Shown: one piece after another, positions 1 through 12,116 of the stretch
Layout of the letters: each line of letters starts with the position of its first letter
How positions within the stretch are numbered: position 1 is the first letter of the stretch
Assembly: GCF_900107375.1 (NCBI RefSeq)
Contig: NZ_FNPT01000004.1
Location: 124,001 to 188,000 of the forward strand
From: Lysobacter sp. yr284
Lineage (GTDB): Bacteria > Pseudomonadota > Gammaproteobacteria > Xanthomonadales > Xanthomonadaceae
Length of the DNA stretch: 64,000 bases
Direction: 5' to 3'
Translations under genes and position numbers: made by a program
The notes under the pieces: model-generated
Told to the model about the DNA's origin: nothing
The model's input: only the letters and a program-made list of their open reading frames with translations
Database searches by the model: none

Positions 1-71
1 CCCAGATCTACACCCTGGTCGCGCGCGAGCAGCTCAAGCGCCTGCACGCGAAGCACCATCCGCGCGGTTGA
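1..71 (+). CDS. xerD: Tyrosine recombinase XerD, C-terminal end (partial)
   Basis: The reading frame beginning at base 3 encodes 22 residues ending KRLHAKHHPRG before TGA at 69-71. This resembles the conserved XerD tail, in which the QIYTHVA segment carrying the nucleophilic Tyr is followed by RL(R/K)xLHxxHHPR. Here the segment reads QIYTLVA, so the catalytic Tyr is visible. XerD with XerC resolves chromosome dimers at dif. The xerD-dsbC order also occurs in Escherichia coli, which supports the call. Only the last residues are in the window, so the rest of the protein cannot be judged. Confidence 0.8.
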   Translation, partial: QIYTLVAREQLKRLHAKHHPRG

Positions 72-264
72 GGCCGGCGCATCGCCCGCGAGCCGGCGGC
101 GCGCGCGATCGCCTGCGCGGGGCAGGGCGGGGAACGGCCGCGCTTGTCCACCCGCTGTGATCGGCCTCACGGAACGCCGGGATGAACGCGCGGTCCGCGA
201 CGGACGGTTGAACTCCGATCCGCCGCCGGCGGTCGATTCGCCCACCCGCCAAGGAATCCAGGCC

Positions 265-1146
265 ATGAAGCGCATCCTTCTCGCCATGCTCGGCGCCGCC
301 AGCCTGTCCGCCTGCGCCCAGGCGCCGCAAGCCGCGGTCGCGGCCCCGGCCGCCGCCAAGCCGGCCGCCGCGGCCGCGCCGGCCACGCCCAAGGTCGCCG
401 CCGGCAGCGCCGACGCGCGCGCGATCGAAGCGGTGCGCTCGCTCAACGCCACGGTCGCGATCGACAAGGTCGGCGCGGCGGCGATGCCGGGCTTCCGCGA
501 AGTGGTGGCCGGCAGCCAGGTGGTCTATGTCAGCGACGACGGCGACTACCTGTTCCTGCCCGGCCCCGGCGGCGCGCTGTTCAACCTGCGGGCCAAGCGC
601 AACCTGACCCAGGACACCGTGGCCGGCCTGCGCCGCGACCTGCTCAAGGCGATTCCCGCCAGCGAGCGCATCGTGTTCGCCCCGGCCCGCCCCAAGTACA
701 CGGTCACCGTGTTCACCGACGCCGAATGCGGCTACTGCCGCAAGCTGCACAGCGAGATCGCCGAATACAACCGCCAGGGCATCGCGGTGGAGTACCTGGC
801 GTTCCCGCGCATGGGCCTGGGCACCGAGGACTACAAGAAGATGGTGTCGGTGTGGTGCGCGGCCGACCGCCGCAAGGCCCTGACCGAGGTCAAGGCCGGC
901 CGCGACCTGCCGGCGCGGCAGTGCCCGAACACGGTCGAGCAGCAATACCGGATCGGGCTGCAGGCCGGCGTCGGCGAGACCGGCACGCCGACGGTCCTGA
1001 CCGCCGACGGCGTCCAGCTCGGCGGCTATCTGCCGCCGGCGCGGCTGCGCGAGGCGCTCGACAGCCTCGCCGCTGAAGCCAAAGGGGCGGCGCAGCAAGC
1101 GCCCACGGGCGCGGCGCGACCGGTGCCGGCGGCCGGCGGCGCGTGA
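265..1146 (+). CDS. dsbC: DsbC-like thiol:disulfide interchange lipoprotein, copy 1
   Basis: A 293-residue periplasmic disulfide isomerase of the DsbC/DsbG family. The N-terminus has a short charged start, a hydrophobic run and the lipobox LSAC, so it is probably a lipoprotein, unlike soluble E. coli DsbC. An Ala/Pro linker follows, then the dimerisation region and a thioredoxin fold with the active site CGYC at residues 155-158. A second Cys pair (WCAAD and RQCPN) matches the structural disulfide of DsbC. The ATG at 265 is preferred over an upstream in-frame ATG at 157 because AAGGAA lies at 251-256 and the signal peptide starts there. It follows xerD and is followed by a close paralogue. 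By family it would shuffle wrong disulfides and be kept reduced by DsbD. Confidence 0.88.
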   Translation: MKRILLAMLGAASLSACAQAPQAAVAAPAAAKPAAAAAPATPKVAAGSADARAIEAVRSLNATVAIDKVGAAAMPGFREVVAGSQVVYVSDDGDYLFLPGPGGALFNLRAKRNLTQDTVAGLRRDLLKAIPASERIVFAPARPKYTVTVFTDAECGYCRKLHSEIAEYNRQGIAVEYLAFPRMGLGTEDYKKMVSVWCAADRRKALTEVKAGRDLPARQCPNTVEQQYRIGLQAGVGETGTPTVLTADGVQLGGYLPPARLREALDSLAAEAKGAAQQAPTGAARPVPAAGGA

Positions 1147-1529
1147 GCCGCGGGGCCTGAATCCCGCCGTCCTGGTCTCGCCGGGTAACGCTTGGCGGGT
1201 GAAATCGGCCGCAAGCGGCGGGCGGCGAGACTGCGGCCGAACCCAGCCCGGCCGGCGCCTGCGCGGCCACTGCGGGGCCGGCACAGACGGCGTGCCCGCA
1301 CGCCCCGCCCCGGCGTTCGGCCGGCCGTCGACGGCGCGCAGGGCCGGCCCCGGCGTGGCCGGATCGGCGCCGCAGCGACGATTCCAATCCGCGACCGATG
1401 CCCGTCCGGGCCCGCGTGACCCGGGTCGCGGAACACGAACTGCAAACCCCCTCCATGCCACAATCGGTCGAACCTAACGTCCCCCGGGCGGTCCAACGCC
1501 CACTCGCTCCCGCCAAGGATTCACAGCAA
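1147..1529 (+). other. Gap between the two dsbC copies
   Basis: This 383-base gap is very G+C-rich and shows no convincing gene or repeat. Just upstream of the second copy, CACAAT at 1459-1464 could be a -10 hexamer, but there is no good -35 at the proper distance. The last bases before both dsbC copies share a CCCGCCAAGGA element carrying the ribosome site. This suggests the duplication included the leader as well as the gene. Confidence 0.4.
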
Positions 1530-2414
1530 ATGAAGCGCATCCTCTTCGCCGTGCTCGGCGCCATCAGCCTGTCCGCCTGCGCCCAGGCGCCGCAGGGCGC
1601 CGCCGATGCGGCCAAGACCGATCCGGCCAAGGTCTACGCCGCCCAGCCGGCGGTGCCGACCGGCAATGCGCCCAAGGTCGCCGCTGGCAGCGCCGACGCG
1701 CGCGCCGTCGAGGCCGTGCGCACGCTCAATCCGAAGGTCGACATCGACAAGGTCGGCCCGGCGCCGATGCCGGGCTTCCGCGAGGCGGTGGTCGGCGGCC
1801 AGGTGGTCTATGTCAGCGACGACGGCCGCTACCTGTTCCTGCCCGGTTCCGGCGGCGCGCTGTTCGACACCAAGGCCAAGCGCAACGTGATGGAAGACAC
1901 CCTCGCCGGCATGCGCCGCGACCTGCTCAAGACCATCCCGGCCAGCGAGCGCATCGTGTTCGCCCCGCCGAACCCCAAGCACACCGTCACCATCTTCACC
2001 GACGTGGAATGCGGCTACTGCCGCAAGCTGCACAGCGAGATCGCCGAGTACAACCGCCAGGGCATCGCGGTGGAGTACCTGGCGTTCCCGCGCATGGGCA
2101 TCGGCAGCGAGGACTACAAGAAGATGGTCTCGGTGTGGTGCGCGGCCGACCGCCGCAAGGCCCTGACCGAGGCCAAGTCCGACCACGGCGCGGTGTCGTC
2201 GAAGCAGTGCAAGAACACGGTCGAGCAGCAGTACGAGGTCGGCCAGCGCGCCGGCCTGACCGGCACCCCGATGATCCTGAACGTCGACGGCGTCCAGCTC
2301 GGCGGCTACGTGCCGCCGGCGCAGCTGCGCGAGGCGCTGGACAAGCTGGCGGCCGAGTCCAAGACCGCGGCCAAGCCGGCTGCGGCGGTGGCGACCCCGG
2401 TCGGCGGCCTGTAA
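1530..2414 (+). CDS. dsbC: DsbC-like thiol:disulfide interchange lipoprotein, copy 2
   Basis: A 294-residue paralogue of the preceding gene, nearly identical over the thioredoxin domain and divergent in the Ala-rich linker after the lipidated Cys. It has the same MKRIL start, lipobox LSAC, active site CGYC (residues 161-164) and second Cys pair (WCAAD, KQCKN). The start at 1530 is chosen because it opens the signal peptide. AAGGA lies about 12 bases upstream. An upstream in-frame start at 1398 would add an unlikely leader. A hairpin terminator follows 26 bases after the stop, so the two copies end a unit that may begin with xerD. Differing linkers and a CPN/CKN change hint at divergence in substrate or partner. 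Confidence 0.88.
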   Translation: MKRILFAVLGAISLSACAQAPQGAADAAKTDPAKVYAAQPAVPTGNAPKVAAGSADARAVEAVRTLNPKVDIDKVGPAPMPGFREAVVGGQVVYVSDDGRYLFLPGSGGALFDTKAKRNVMEDTLAGMRRDLLKTIPASERIVFAPPNPKHTVTIFTDVECGYCRKLHSEIAEYNRQGIAVEYLAFPRMGIGSEDYKKMVSVWCAADRRKALTEAKSDHGAVSSKQCKNTVEQQYEVGQRAGLTGTPMILNVDGVQLGGYVPPAQLREALDKLAAESKTAAKPAAAVATPVGGL

Positions 2415-2440
2415 GCCCGGCCCGCCCCGGCGGTTGTGCC

Positions 2441-2468
2441 CGAAAGGCCCGCGCGAGCGGGCCTTTCG
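2441..2468 (+). terminator. Hairpin terminator after dsbC copy 2
   Basis: A 12-base perfect stem (CGAAAGGCCCGC at 2441-2452, its complement at 2457-2468) with loop GCGA is followed by CCGTTTTCGG. The T run is short, so this is a modest intrinsic terminator, but its place 26 bases after the stop fits. Confidence 0.75.
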
Positions 2469-2495
2469 CCGTTTTCGGCTTCCCGGCGACCTGCC

Positions 2496-2630
2496 TGTAG
2501 GGGCGGCGTAAGCCGCGACCACGCCCCCGCCCGCCGTCGGCGCATGCCGGGGGGGCGGGCAGGGTTTCTCCACACTTCGCCCTAGCGACGGCCGTCGCGG
2601 CGGCGCGGTCGCGGCTCGCGCCGCTCCCAC
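2496..2630. repeat. Inverted-repeat element (GTGGGAGCGGCGCGAGCCGCGACC type)
   Basis: Two arms face each other: 2496-2520 reads roughly GTAGGGGCGGCGTAAGCCGC and on to GACC, and 2607-2630 is its complement with about 20 of 24 positions matching. About 86 bases of unrelated G+C-rich sequence lie between them. Arms of this kind are common intergenic repeats in Xanthomonadaceae and pseudomonads. This family differs from the GTGGGAGGGCCTTCAGGCC family found elsewhere in the window. It fills the gap between dsbC and purL. No gene is seen here. Confidence 0.65.
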
Positions 2631-2733
2631 GGGGGCGGCGGCCGGACCTGGATTCCCGGGCGCGCGCCCGACCCCGAGCCCCGCCGGCCCTTCGGGTACA
2701 ATGACGGGCCCTGCGTTGCACGGTTCTTCGGAC

Positions 2734-6663
<3,930 letters not shown>

Positions 6664-6686
6664 GACGCCGCGCCGGCAACGAAACC

Positions 6687-6715
6687 ACGGGCGCCCGCGA
6701 GGGCGCCCGTTTTCT
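6687..6715 (+). terminator. Intrinsic terminator after purL
   Basis: A perfect 10-base stem (ACGGGCGCCC at 6687-6696, complement at 6701-6710) with loop GCGA is followed by TTTCTTT. This is a standard rho-independent terminator for the purL transcript. Confidence 0.9.
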
Positions 6716-6805
6716 TTCGGGTCGCCTTCTTTTGCGGTGCGCGCTTGGCCCGCGGCCGCGGCCATGCTGGAGTCGGCCGGCGCCGAAGTGGCGGGGGAGG
6801 CGGCC

Positions 6806-7266
6806 ATGATCGTGCTGGATTACTACGACGGCCCATTGCAAGGATTCGCCCGCGCGGCCTTCGGTGCGGACTGTTGTTGTTTCCAGATCGTGGCCTGGAG
6901 TCGGTGGAACGATTACCGCCTGTTTTGCGTGGCGGCGATCGAGCCGGGAACGTTTGAGCGCATCGTCGATGCCTTGGCGCGAGCCTCGTCCGGGAGCGCG
7001 GGCGCGCGGGCGCGACCGGGCCGTCGCGATGGGCGTTCGCCGACCGAGCGACGGCCGCGCAGATGGATGCGCTGTTGCATCGCTGCATCGAACAGGCGCG
7101 CCCGCCCGCTTTCCTGTGCCTGACAGCGGGGTCGGCGACCGAGCCACTGGCCTGCCTGCCCACCGACGAAGCCCTGCGCCGCCGCGTCGGCGCGGCGCTG
7201 TCCAGCGGCCGGGTGGCGGATTTGCGCGAATGGCGCGATGTGGTCCGGCCGCCGGTCGAGCGCTGA
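6806..7266 (+). pseudogene. Small unknown protein, interrupted by a frameshift
   Basis: The first part starts at ATG 6806 with GGGGGAGG just upstream. It reads MIVLDYYDGPLQGFARAAFG and continues as a credible globular sequence to about base 6990. After that the frame turns into low-complexity Arg/Ala/Gly. A different frame then takes over with a credible sequence (SRWAFADRATAAQMDALLHR, later LPTDEALRRRVG) and ends at 7264-7266. The switch lies in the repetitive GCGCGGGCGCGCGGGCGCG tract near 6996-7015, a likely place for an indel. If one base were restored, a protein of about 153 residues would result. I do not recognise the family. It may be a real frameshift mutation or a sequencing error. 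Confidence 0.6.
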
Positions 7267-7562
7267 CGGCCGGCGTGGGCGGGCCGCATCTGGATACGCC
7301 CGCCGGCCGCAGCCATAACGGCCCGCCTCCGGCAAGCCGGCGTCCGCGGCGACGGCCAAAAGAAATGTGACCACGGCTTTAAATCGGTTGGGGTAATTCC
7401 GGTTCTCGCATACTGAAACGTCCCCGTATTAATGTTCCCGATTCGCCCGCAGGCGCCCGCGCCGCGCGGTTTTCGCGGCTTTGCCGGAACTGGCAAAGAC
7501 CGCGATCGAAACTGCTAAAGTCAGGAGTCACCCGCAAGTGGGTGAATGCGCAGGAGCGTGAT
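7267..7562 (+). promoter_or_regulatory. Upstream region of the type II secretion operon
   Basis: No gene is seen in these 296 bases. TTGGGG at 7388-7393 and TACTGA at 7411-7416, spaced 17, form a possible sigma-70 promoter. CTTTGCC at 7479-7485 and GGCAAAG at 7492-7498 form a 7-base inverted repeat around GGAACT that could be an operator. TCACCCGC and GTGGGTGA at 7528-7545 form a further near-perfect hairpin beside the start of gspE. Base composition drops to more A+T around 7375-7435, as expected for a promoter. All of these are visual matches only. Confidence 0.35.
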
Positions 7563-9329
7563 GTGAATGCTGTAGCCCACACTACCGATGCGGAAGCCGG
7601 CGCCGACCCCGGCGCGGTCGTGGCCGCGGACGGCCAGGCCGCGGTCGACGCGCGCATCGTCGATGCGTTGCTGGCCAAGGGCCGGCTCAAGGACGCCGAC
7701 CTCGCCCGCGCGCGCCGCCTGCAGGAGGAAACCGGCGGCAGCCTGCTGGCGCTGCTGGCCCGGCTCGGGCTGGTGTCCGAGCGCGACCACGCGGAGACCG
7801 TCGCGGCGGTGCTGGGCCTGCCGCTGGTCAGCGTCAAGGACGCGCCGGAGCTGCCGCCCGAGGGCGTCAGCCTGACCCCGAAATTCATGAAGCAGTTCGC
7901 GCTGTGCCCGGTGGCCGAGAGCGAGACCCACGTCGATGTGCTGATGGCCGATCCGCAGGACGGCTACCAACTCGACGCGCTGCGCCTGGCCAGCGGCGGC
8001 CGCCAGGTCCGCCCGGCGGTGGCGCTGCGCGCCGAGGTCGGCGACCTGGTCGAGCGCTGGTTCGGCCAGGGCCGCAGCGCCATGGGCGCGATCGTGGAGA
8101 CCGCCGAAGGCGAGGGCAGCGGCGATCTCGACGACGTCGAGCACCTGCGCGATCTGGCCTCGGAAGCGCCGGTGATCCGGCTGGTGAACCTGGTGATCCA
8201 GCGCGCGGTCGAGCTGCGCGCGTCCGACATCCACATCGAGCCGTTCGAAAACCGGCTCAAGGTGCGCTACCGCATCGACGGCGTGCTGGCCGAGGGCGAG
8301 AGCCCGCCGGGCAACCTGACCGCGGCGGTGATCAGCCGCATCAAGATCATGGCCAAGCTCAACATCGCCGAGCGCCGGCTGCCGCAGGACGGCCGCATCA
8401 TGCTGCGGGTGCAGGGCAAGGAACTGGACCTGCGCGTGAGCACGGTGCCGACCGCGCACGGCGAGTCGGTGGTGATGCGCCTGCTCGACCGCGAAACGGT
8501 GGTGTTCGACTTCTACAAGCTCGGCTTCACCGACGAGTTCCTGCCGCAGTTCCAGAAGGTGCTCGACCAGCCGCACGGGATCATGCTGGTGACCGGCCCG
8601 ACCGGCTCGGGCAAGACCACCACGCTGTACACCGCGCTGAGCAAGCTCAACACCAGCGACGTCAAGATCATCACCGTCGAGGACCCGGTCGAGTACCAGA
8701 TCGAGGGCATCAACCAGATCCAGGCCAAACCGCAGATCGGCCTGGACTTCGCCCACGCCCTGCGCTCGATCGTGCGCCAGGACCCGGACATCATCATGAT
8801 CGGCGAAATGCGCGATCTGGAGACCTGCCGGATCGCGATCCAGTCGGCATTGACCGGCCACCTGGTGCTGTCGACGCTGCACACCAACAACGCCGCCGGC
8901 GGCATCACCCGCTTGCTCGACATGGGCGTGGAGGATTACCTGCTGACCTCCACCATCAACGGCATCCTCGCCCAGCGCCTGGTGCGCCGGCTGGAGCCGA
9001 CCCACGCCGAGAAATACCCGGCCTCGCCGGAGGAAATCGAAAAGTTCTCGCTGCGCCGCTACCAGCCCGAAGGCGAGATCTGCCTGTACCGCCCGCGCGG
9101 ATCGGCGATCGCGCCGAGCGGCTACCACGGCCGCACCACGATCATGGAATTCCTGGTCATGAACGACGAGCTGCGCCGCGCGGTGATGCGCCATGCCGGC
9201 ATGGGCGAGATCGAGCAGATCGCGCGCGAGACCGCGAGCATGCGCACCATGTACGAGGACGGCATCGCCAAGGCGCTGGCGGGATTGACCACCATCGAGG
9301 AAGTGCTGCGGGTGACCGAGGACGCATGA
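7563..9329 (+). CDS. gspE: Type II secretion ATPase GspE (XpsE)
   Basis: A 588-residue hexameric AAA-like ATPase that powers the type II secretion pseudopilus from the cytoplasmic face by docking on GspL. N-terminal XpsE-type domains (about residues 20-170) precede the ATPase domain. Walker A is GPTGSGKTT at residues 345-353, the Walker B region reads DPDIIMIGEMRD and the His box reads LVLSTLHTNN. The GTG at 7563 is chosen because AGGAG lies 6 bases upstream. An in-frame GTG at 7542 has poorer spacing. The region that carries the zinc-binding tetracysteine motif in Vibrio EpsE has only one Cys here (EICLYRP), so the metal site appears lost. Its stop overlaps the next start (ATGA). Confidence 0.96.
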   Translation: MNAVAHTTDAEAGADPGAVVAADGQAAVDARIVDALLAKGRLKDADLARARRLQEETGGSLLALLARLGLVSERDHAETVAAVLGLPLVSVKDAPELPPEGVSLTPKFMKQFALCPVAESETHVDVLMADPQDGYQLDALRLASGGRQVRPAVALRAEVGDLVERWFGQGRSAMGAIVETAEGEGSGDLDDVEHLRDLASEAPVIRLVNLVIQRAVELRASDIHIEPFENRLKVRYRIDGVLAEGESPPGNLTAAVISRIKIMAKLNIAERRLPQDGRIMLRVQGKELDLRVSTVPTAHGESVVMRLLDRETVVFDFYKLGFTDEFLPQFQKVLDQPHGIMLVTGPTGSGKTTTLYTALSKLNTSDVKIITVEDPVEYQIEGINQIQAKPQIGLDFAHALRSIVRQDPDIIMIGEMRDLETCRIAIQSALTGHLVLSTLHTNNAAGGITRLLDMGVEDYLLTSTINGILAQRLVRRLEPTHAEKYPASPEEIEKFSLRRYQPEGEICLYRPRGSAIAPSGYHGRTTIMEFLVMNDELRRAVMRHAGMGEIEQIARETASMRTMYEDGIAKALAGLTTIEEVLRVTEDA

Positions 9330-10579
9330 AACGGCTGCTTCATGGCTTCGTGCTGCTATGCGGCCTTTCTGCGGCCGATGCCGTGGCCGGATGCGCGGCC
9401 GCGGAAGACACGGTGGCGACCTGCCGCATCGAAGGGCAGCAAAAGCAGGTGTCGATCTGCCTGTACGAGGACGAATCCGAGCCGATGGACGTGGCTTACC
9501 GCTACGGCCCGGTGCAGGGCAAAGAGGAACTGGTTCTGCGCGTGCCGCTGATGGAACTGGGCTACCTGACCGCGAACGGCGCCGGCGTGACCATCGACGA
9601 GACCGCCATCTTCGCCAGCGGGAACCACTCCTACCGGGTGACGTTCGGGTTCCGCGACGGCCGCAAGCCCGATCCGTCCGTGCTGCACAAGTTCGGAACG
9701 GTGCAGGTGCTGCGCCAGGGCGCCACGCTCGCCGAACTGGCCTGCGCACCGGAAACCATCGTGCGCACGCCCGACCTGCTGCTGGAGCGCATGCGCGAGC
9801 GGGGCCGCACGCATGCCTCCGACGGCACCACGCTGAGCAACTACGGCATCGACCGTCCCGGGCCGATCTCCGAAGCGGCCCCGTGCGAGCGCAAGAACGA
9901 CGTGGACACTTGCTGGAGCATGGGCGTGTCCGCGGCGCGCGACGGCGACCTTGCGCTGGCGCTGGGGTATTACGACAAATCCTGCGACGCCGGTTTCGTC
10001 ACCTACGGCTGCTACGACGGCGGCAAGCTGTACCTGCACAACCGCCAATTGCGCGATTACGCCAAGGCCTACGAGCGCCTGGGCCGCTCCTGCAAGGGGG
10101 CCGATCCCGGTCAGGCCCCGTACGCGTGCAAGTACCTCGGCTGGATGCACCAGACCGGCATCGGCGCGCAAAAGGACAACCAAGAGGCCTGGCGCCTGCT
10201 GTCGGCCGCCTGCTTCGTCCGGGCGCAGGAGCCGTTGATCGACGGCGAAGGTTGCGACCTGCTCGCCAAGACGATTCTGATCGAGCATCCGCTGGGCGAT
10301 GCGCAGGCGCAGCGCAAGAGCGTCGGCAGCGGTTACCTGGTGTATCTCGCGCTGGCGATGGGTTGCACCGACGCGGCGGAAACCGTGTGCGCGAAGGCGA
10401 AGACCATGCTTGCCGACGCCAAGGCGGCGCGCGCCGCGTGGGTCGCGTATTGCGACGAAGACAGCGGCGATTGCGCCGGCATGCTCCAGCCGCAGGAGAA
10501 CTTCAGTGCTACCCTCTCGCAGCGCGAACGGCTGTTCGCGCACTACCAGGATGCGCTGAAAACAATCGGCGCGCCCTGA
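9326..10579 (+). CDS. Secreted Cys-rich Sel1/TPR-like repeat protein inside the gsp operon
   Basis: A 417-residue protein whose ATG overlaps the gspE stop (ATGA). gspF starts 16 bases after its end, so it is co-transcribed and probably translationally coupled with the secretion genes. It begins with a signal peptide (KRLLHGFVLLCGLSAADAVA) and contains many Cys, often paired. The second half carries helical repeat-like segments, for example ARDGDLALALGYYDKSCDAG and the GWMHQTGIGAQKDNQEAWRL stretch, which resembles a Sel1 unit. An N-terminal part (about residues 20-140) looks beta-rich and is unrecognised. The location suggests a periplasmic accessory or cargo-related factor of the system, but this is inference. 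It is not one of the standard Gsp components. Confidence 0.75.
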   Translation: MKRLLHGFVLLCGLSAADAVAGCAAAEDTVATCRIEGQQKQVSICLYEDESEPMDVAYRYGPVQGKEELVLRVPLMELGYLTANGAGVTIDETAIFASGNHSYRVTFGFRDGRKPDPSVLHKFGTVQVLRQGATLAELACAPETIVRTPDLLLERMRERGRTHASDGTTLSNYGIDRPGPISEAAPCERKNDVDTCWSMGVSAARDGDLALALGYYDKSCDAGFVTYGCYDGGKLYLHNRQLRDYAKAYERLGRSCKGADPGQAPYACKYLGWMHQTGIGAQKDNQEAWRLLSAACFVRAQEPLIDGEGCDLLAKTILIEHPLGDAQAQRKSVGSGYLVYLALAMGCTDAAETVCAKAKTMLADAKAARAAWVAYCDEDSGDCAGMLQPQENFSATLSQRERLFAHYQDALKTIGAP

Positions 10580-10594
10580 AGGATTCCGCCCTCC

Positions 10595-11812
10595 ATGCCC
10601 CTCTACCGTTACCAAGCGCTCAATGCTCGCGGCGAATTGCTGGATGGGCAGATGGAAGCCGGCGGCGTCGCCGAGGTGGTGGCCCGCCTGCAAGAACAGG
10701 GCCATCTGCCGGTGGACACCCGGCTGGCCAGCGAAGGCGGCGGCGGTTCGAGCTGGCGCGGGCTGTTCAAGCCCAAGCCGTTCACCGGCGCGCGCCTGGT
10801 CCAGTTCACCCAGCAGCTGTCGACCCTGCTCGGCGCCGGCCAGCCGCTGGATCGCGCGCTGACGATCCTGCTCGACCTGCCCGAGGACGAAGCGGCCAAG
10901 AGCACGGTCGCCGACATCCGCGACGCGGTGCGCGGCGGCACGTCGTTGTCGGTGGCGCTGGAGCGCCAGCACGGCACGTTCTCGCGCCTGTACATCAACA
11001 TGGTCCGCGCCGGCGAGGCCGGCGGCAACCTGCACGACACGCTGGCGCGGCTCGACGATTATCTCGAGCGCAGCCGGCAGATGCAGGGGCGGGTGATCAA
11101 CGCGCTGATCTATCCGGCGATCCTGCTGCTGATGGTCGGCGCCAGCCTGCTGTTCCTGCTCGGCTACGTGGTGCCGCAGTTCGGCGCGATGTACGAAAGC
11201 CTCGACGCCGAGTTGCCGATGTTCACCCAGGTGGTGCTGTGGGCCGGCACCTTCGTGCGCGACTGGTGGATCGTGCTGATCGCGGTGCCGGCGCTGGCGT
11301 TGCTGTGGTTCGACCGCAAGCGCCGCGATCCGGCGTTCCGCGAGGCGCTCGACGACTGGCTGCTCAAGCGCAAGTTCGTCGGCGCGCTGATCGGCAAGAT
11401 CGAGACCGCGCGGCTGGCGCGCACGCTCGGCACCCTGGTGCGCAACGGCGTGCCGCTGATGACCGCGATCGGCATCGGCCGCAACGTGCTCAACAACCGC
11501 GTGCTCGCCGCCGACGTCGATGCCGCCGCCGAGGAGGTCAAGAACGGCGTGGCGCTGTCGACCGCGCTGGCCAAGGGCAAGCGCTTCCCGCGCCTGGCCG
11601 TGCAGATGATCCAGGTCGGCGAGGAATCCGGCGCGCTCGACGCGATGCTGATGAAGACCGCCGAGACCTTCGAGCAGGACACCGGCATGGCCCTGGACCG
11701 CATGCTGGCCGCGCTGGTGCCGGTGGTGACGGTGGTCCTGGCCGGCATCGTCGGCACGGTGGTGATGGCGGTGCTGTTGCCGCTGTACGACCTCACCAAC
11801 GCGATCGGTTGA
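10595..11812 (+). CDS. gspF: Type II secretion inner-membrane platform protein GspF (XpsF)
   Basis: A 405-residue polytopic inner-membrane protein that forms the assembly platform with GspE, L and M. It opens MPLYRYQALNARGELLDG, typical of the family, and has two repeated cytoplasmic GspF domains (about residues 70-195 and 275-395). Hydrophobic segments lie near residues 165-190, 215-240 and 375-400. AAGGA lies 11 bases before the ATG. A 304-base gap separates it from gspG, the only real break in the operon. Confidence 0.96.
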   Translation: MPLYRYQALNARGELLDGQMEAGGVAEVVARLQEQGHLPVDTRLASEGGGGSSWRGLFKPKPFTGARLVQFTQQLSTLLGAGQPLDRALTILLDLPEDEAAKSTVADIRDAVRGGTSLSVALERQHGTFSRLYINMVRAGEAGGNLHDTLARLDDYLERSRQMQGRVINALIYPAILLLMVGASLLFLLGYVVPQFGAMYESLDAELPMFTQVVLWAGTFVRDWWIVLIAVPALALLWFDRKRRDPAFREALDDWLLKRKFVGALIGKIETARLARTLGTLVRNGVPLMTAIGIGRNVLNNRVLAADVDAAAEEVKNGVALSTALAKGKRFPRLAVQMIQVGEESGALDAMLMKTAETFEQDTGMALDRMLAALVPVVTVVLAGIVGTVVMAVLLPLYDLTNAIG

Positions 11813-12116
11813 GCATGCCCGCCGCTCCGGTCGCCGTGCCCGCGCCCGCCCGCCGCTGCGCCCCGCGCCGGTTTGCGGCGCTGCGTCACGCCGATGCGCC
11901 TGTTCATGCGCGCGGATTGAACGCAGCCTGTACCGCGGTGTCCAAACCGCGAACTTTGCAAATGCGCGCGGAACAGAATCCTTGCGACCCCGTCCGCACG
12001 CGCGAGACGTTCACAGGCGACGCTGGCCCCGCCAGCGCTGCCTGGCCGTACGACCCTTTGCACCACCACCCCATTCGACCGCAGCCCCGGCAGGACTCCT
12101 CTGCCGCCAACAACGG
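11813..12116 (+). other. Gap between gspF and gspG
   Basis: These 304 bases hold no credible gene. CGCGGT at 11934-11939 and ACCGCG at 11946-11951 form a short hairpin. I find no well-spaced promoter pair. The gap may carry a leader or processing site that allows the abundant major pseudopilin gspG to be expressed at a different level from gspE-F, but nothing in the bases proves it. Confidence 0.3.

Noticed and set aside
11813-12116. A missing small gene between gspF and gspG
   Set aside because: All six frames are short or low-complexity and lack a ribosome site; the gap is better read as a leader.
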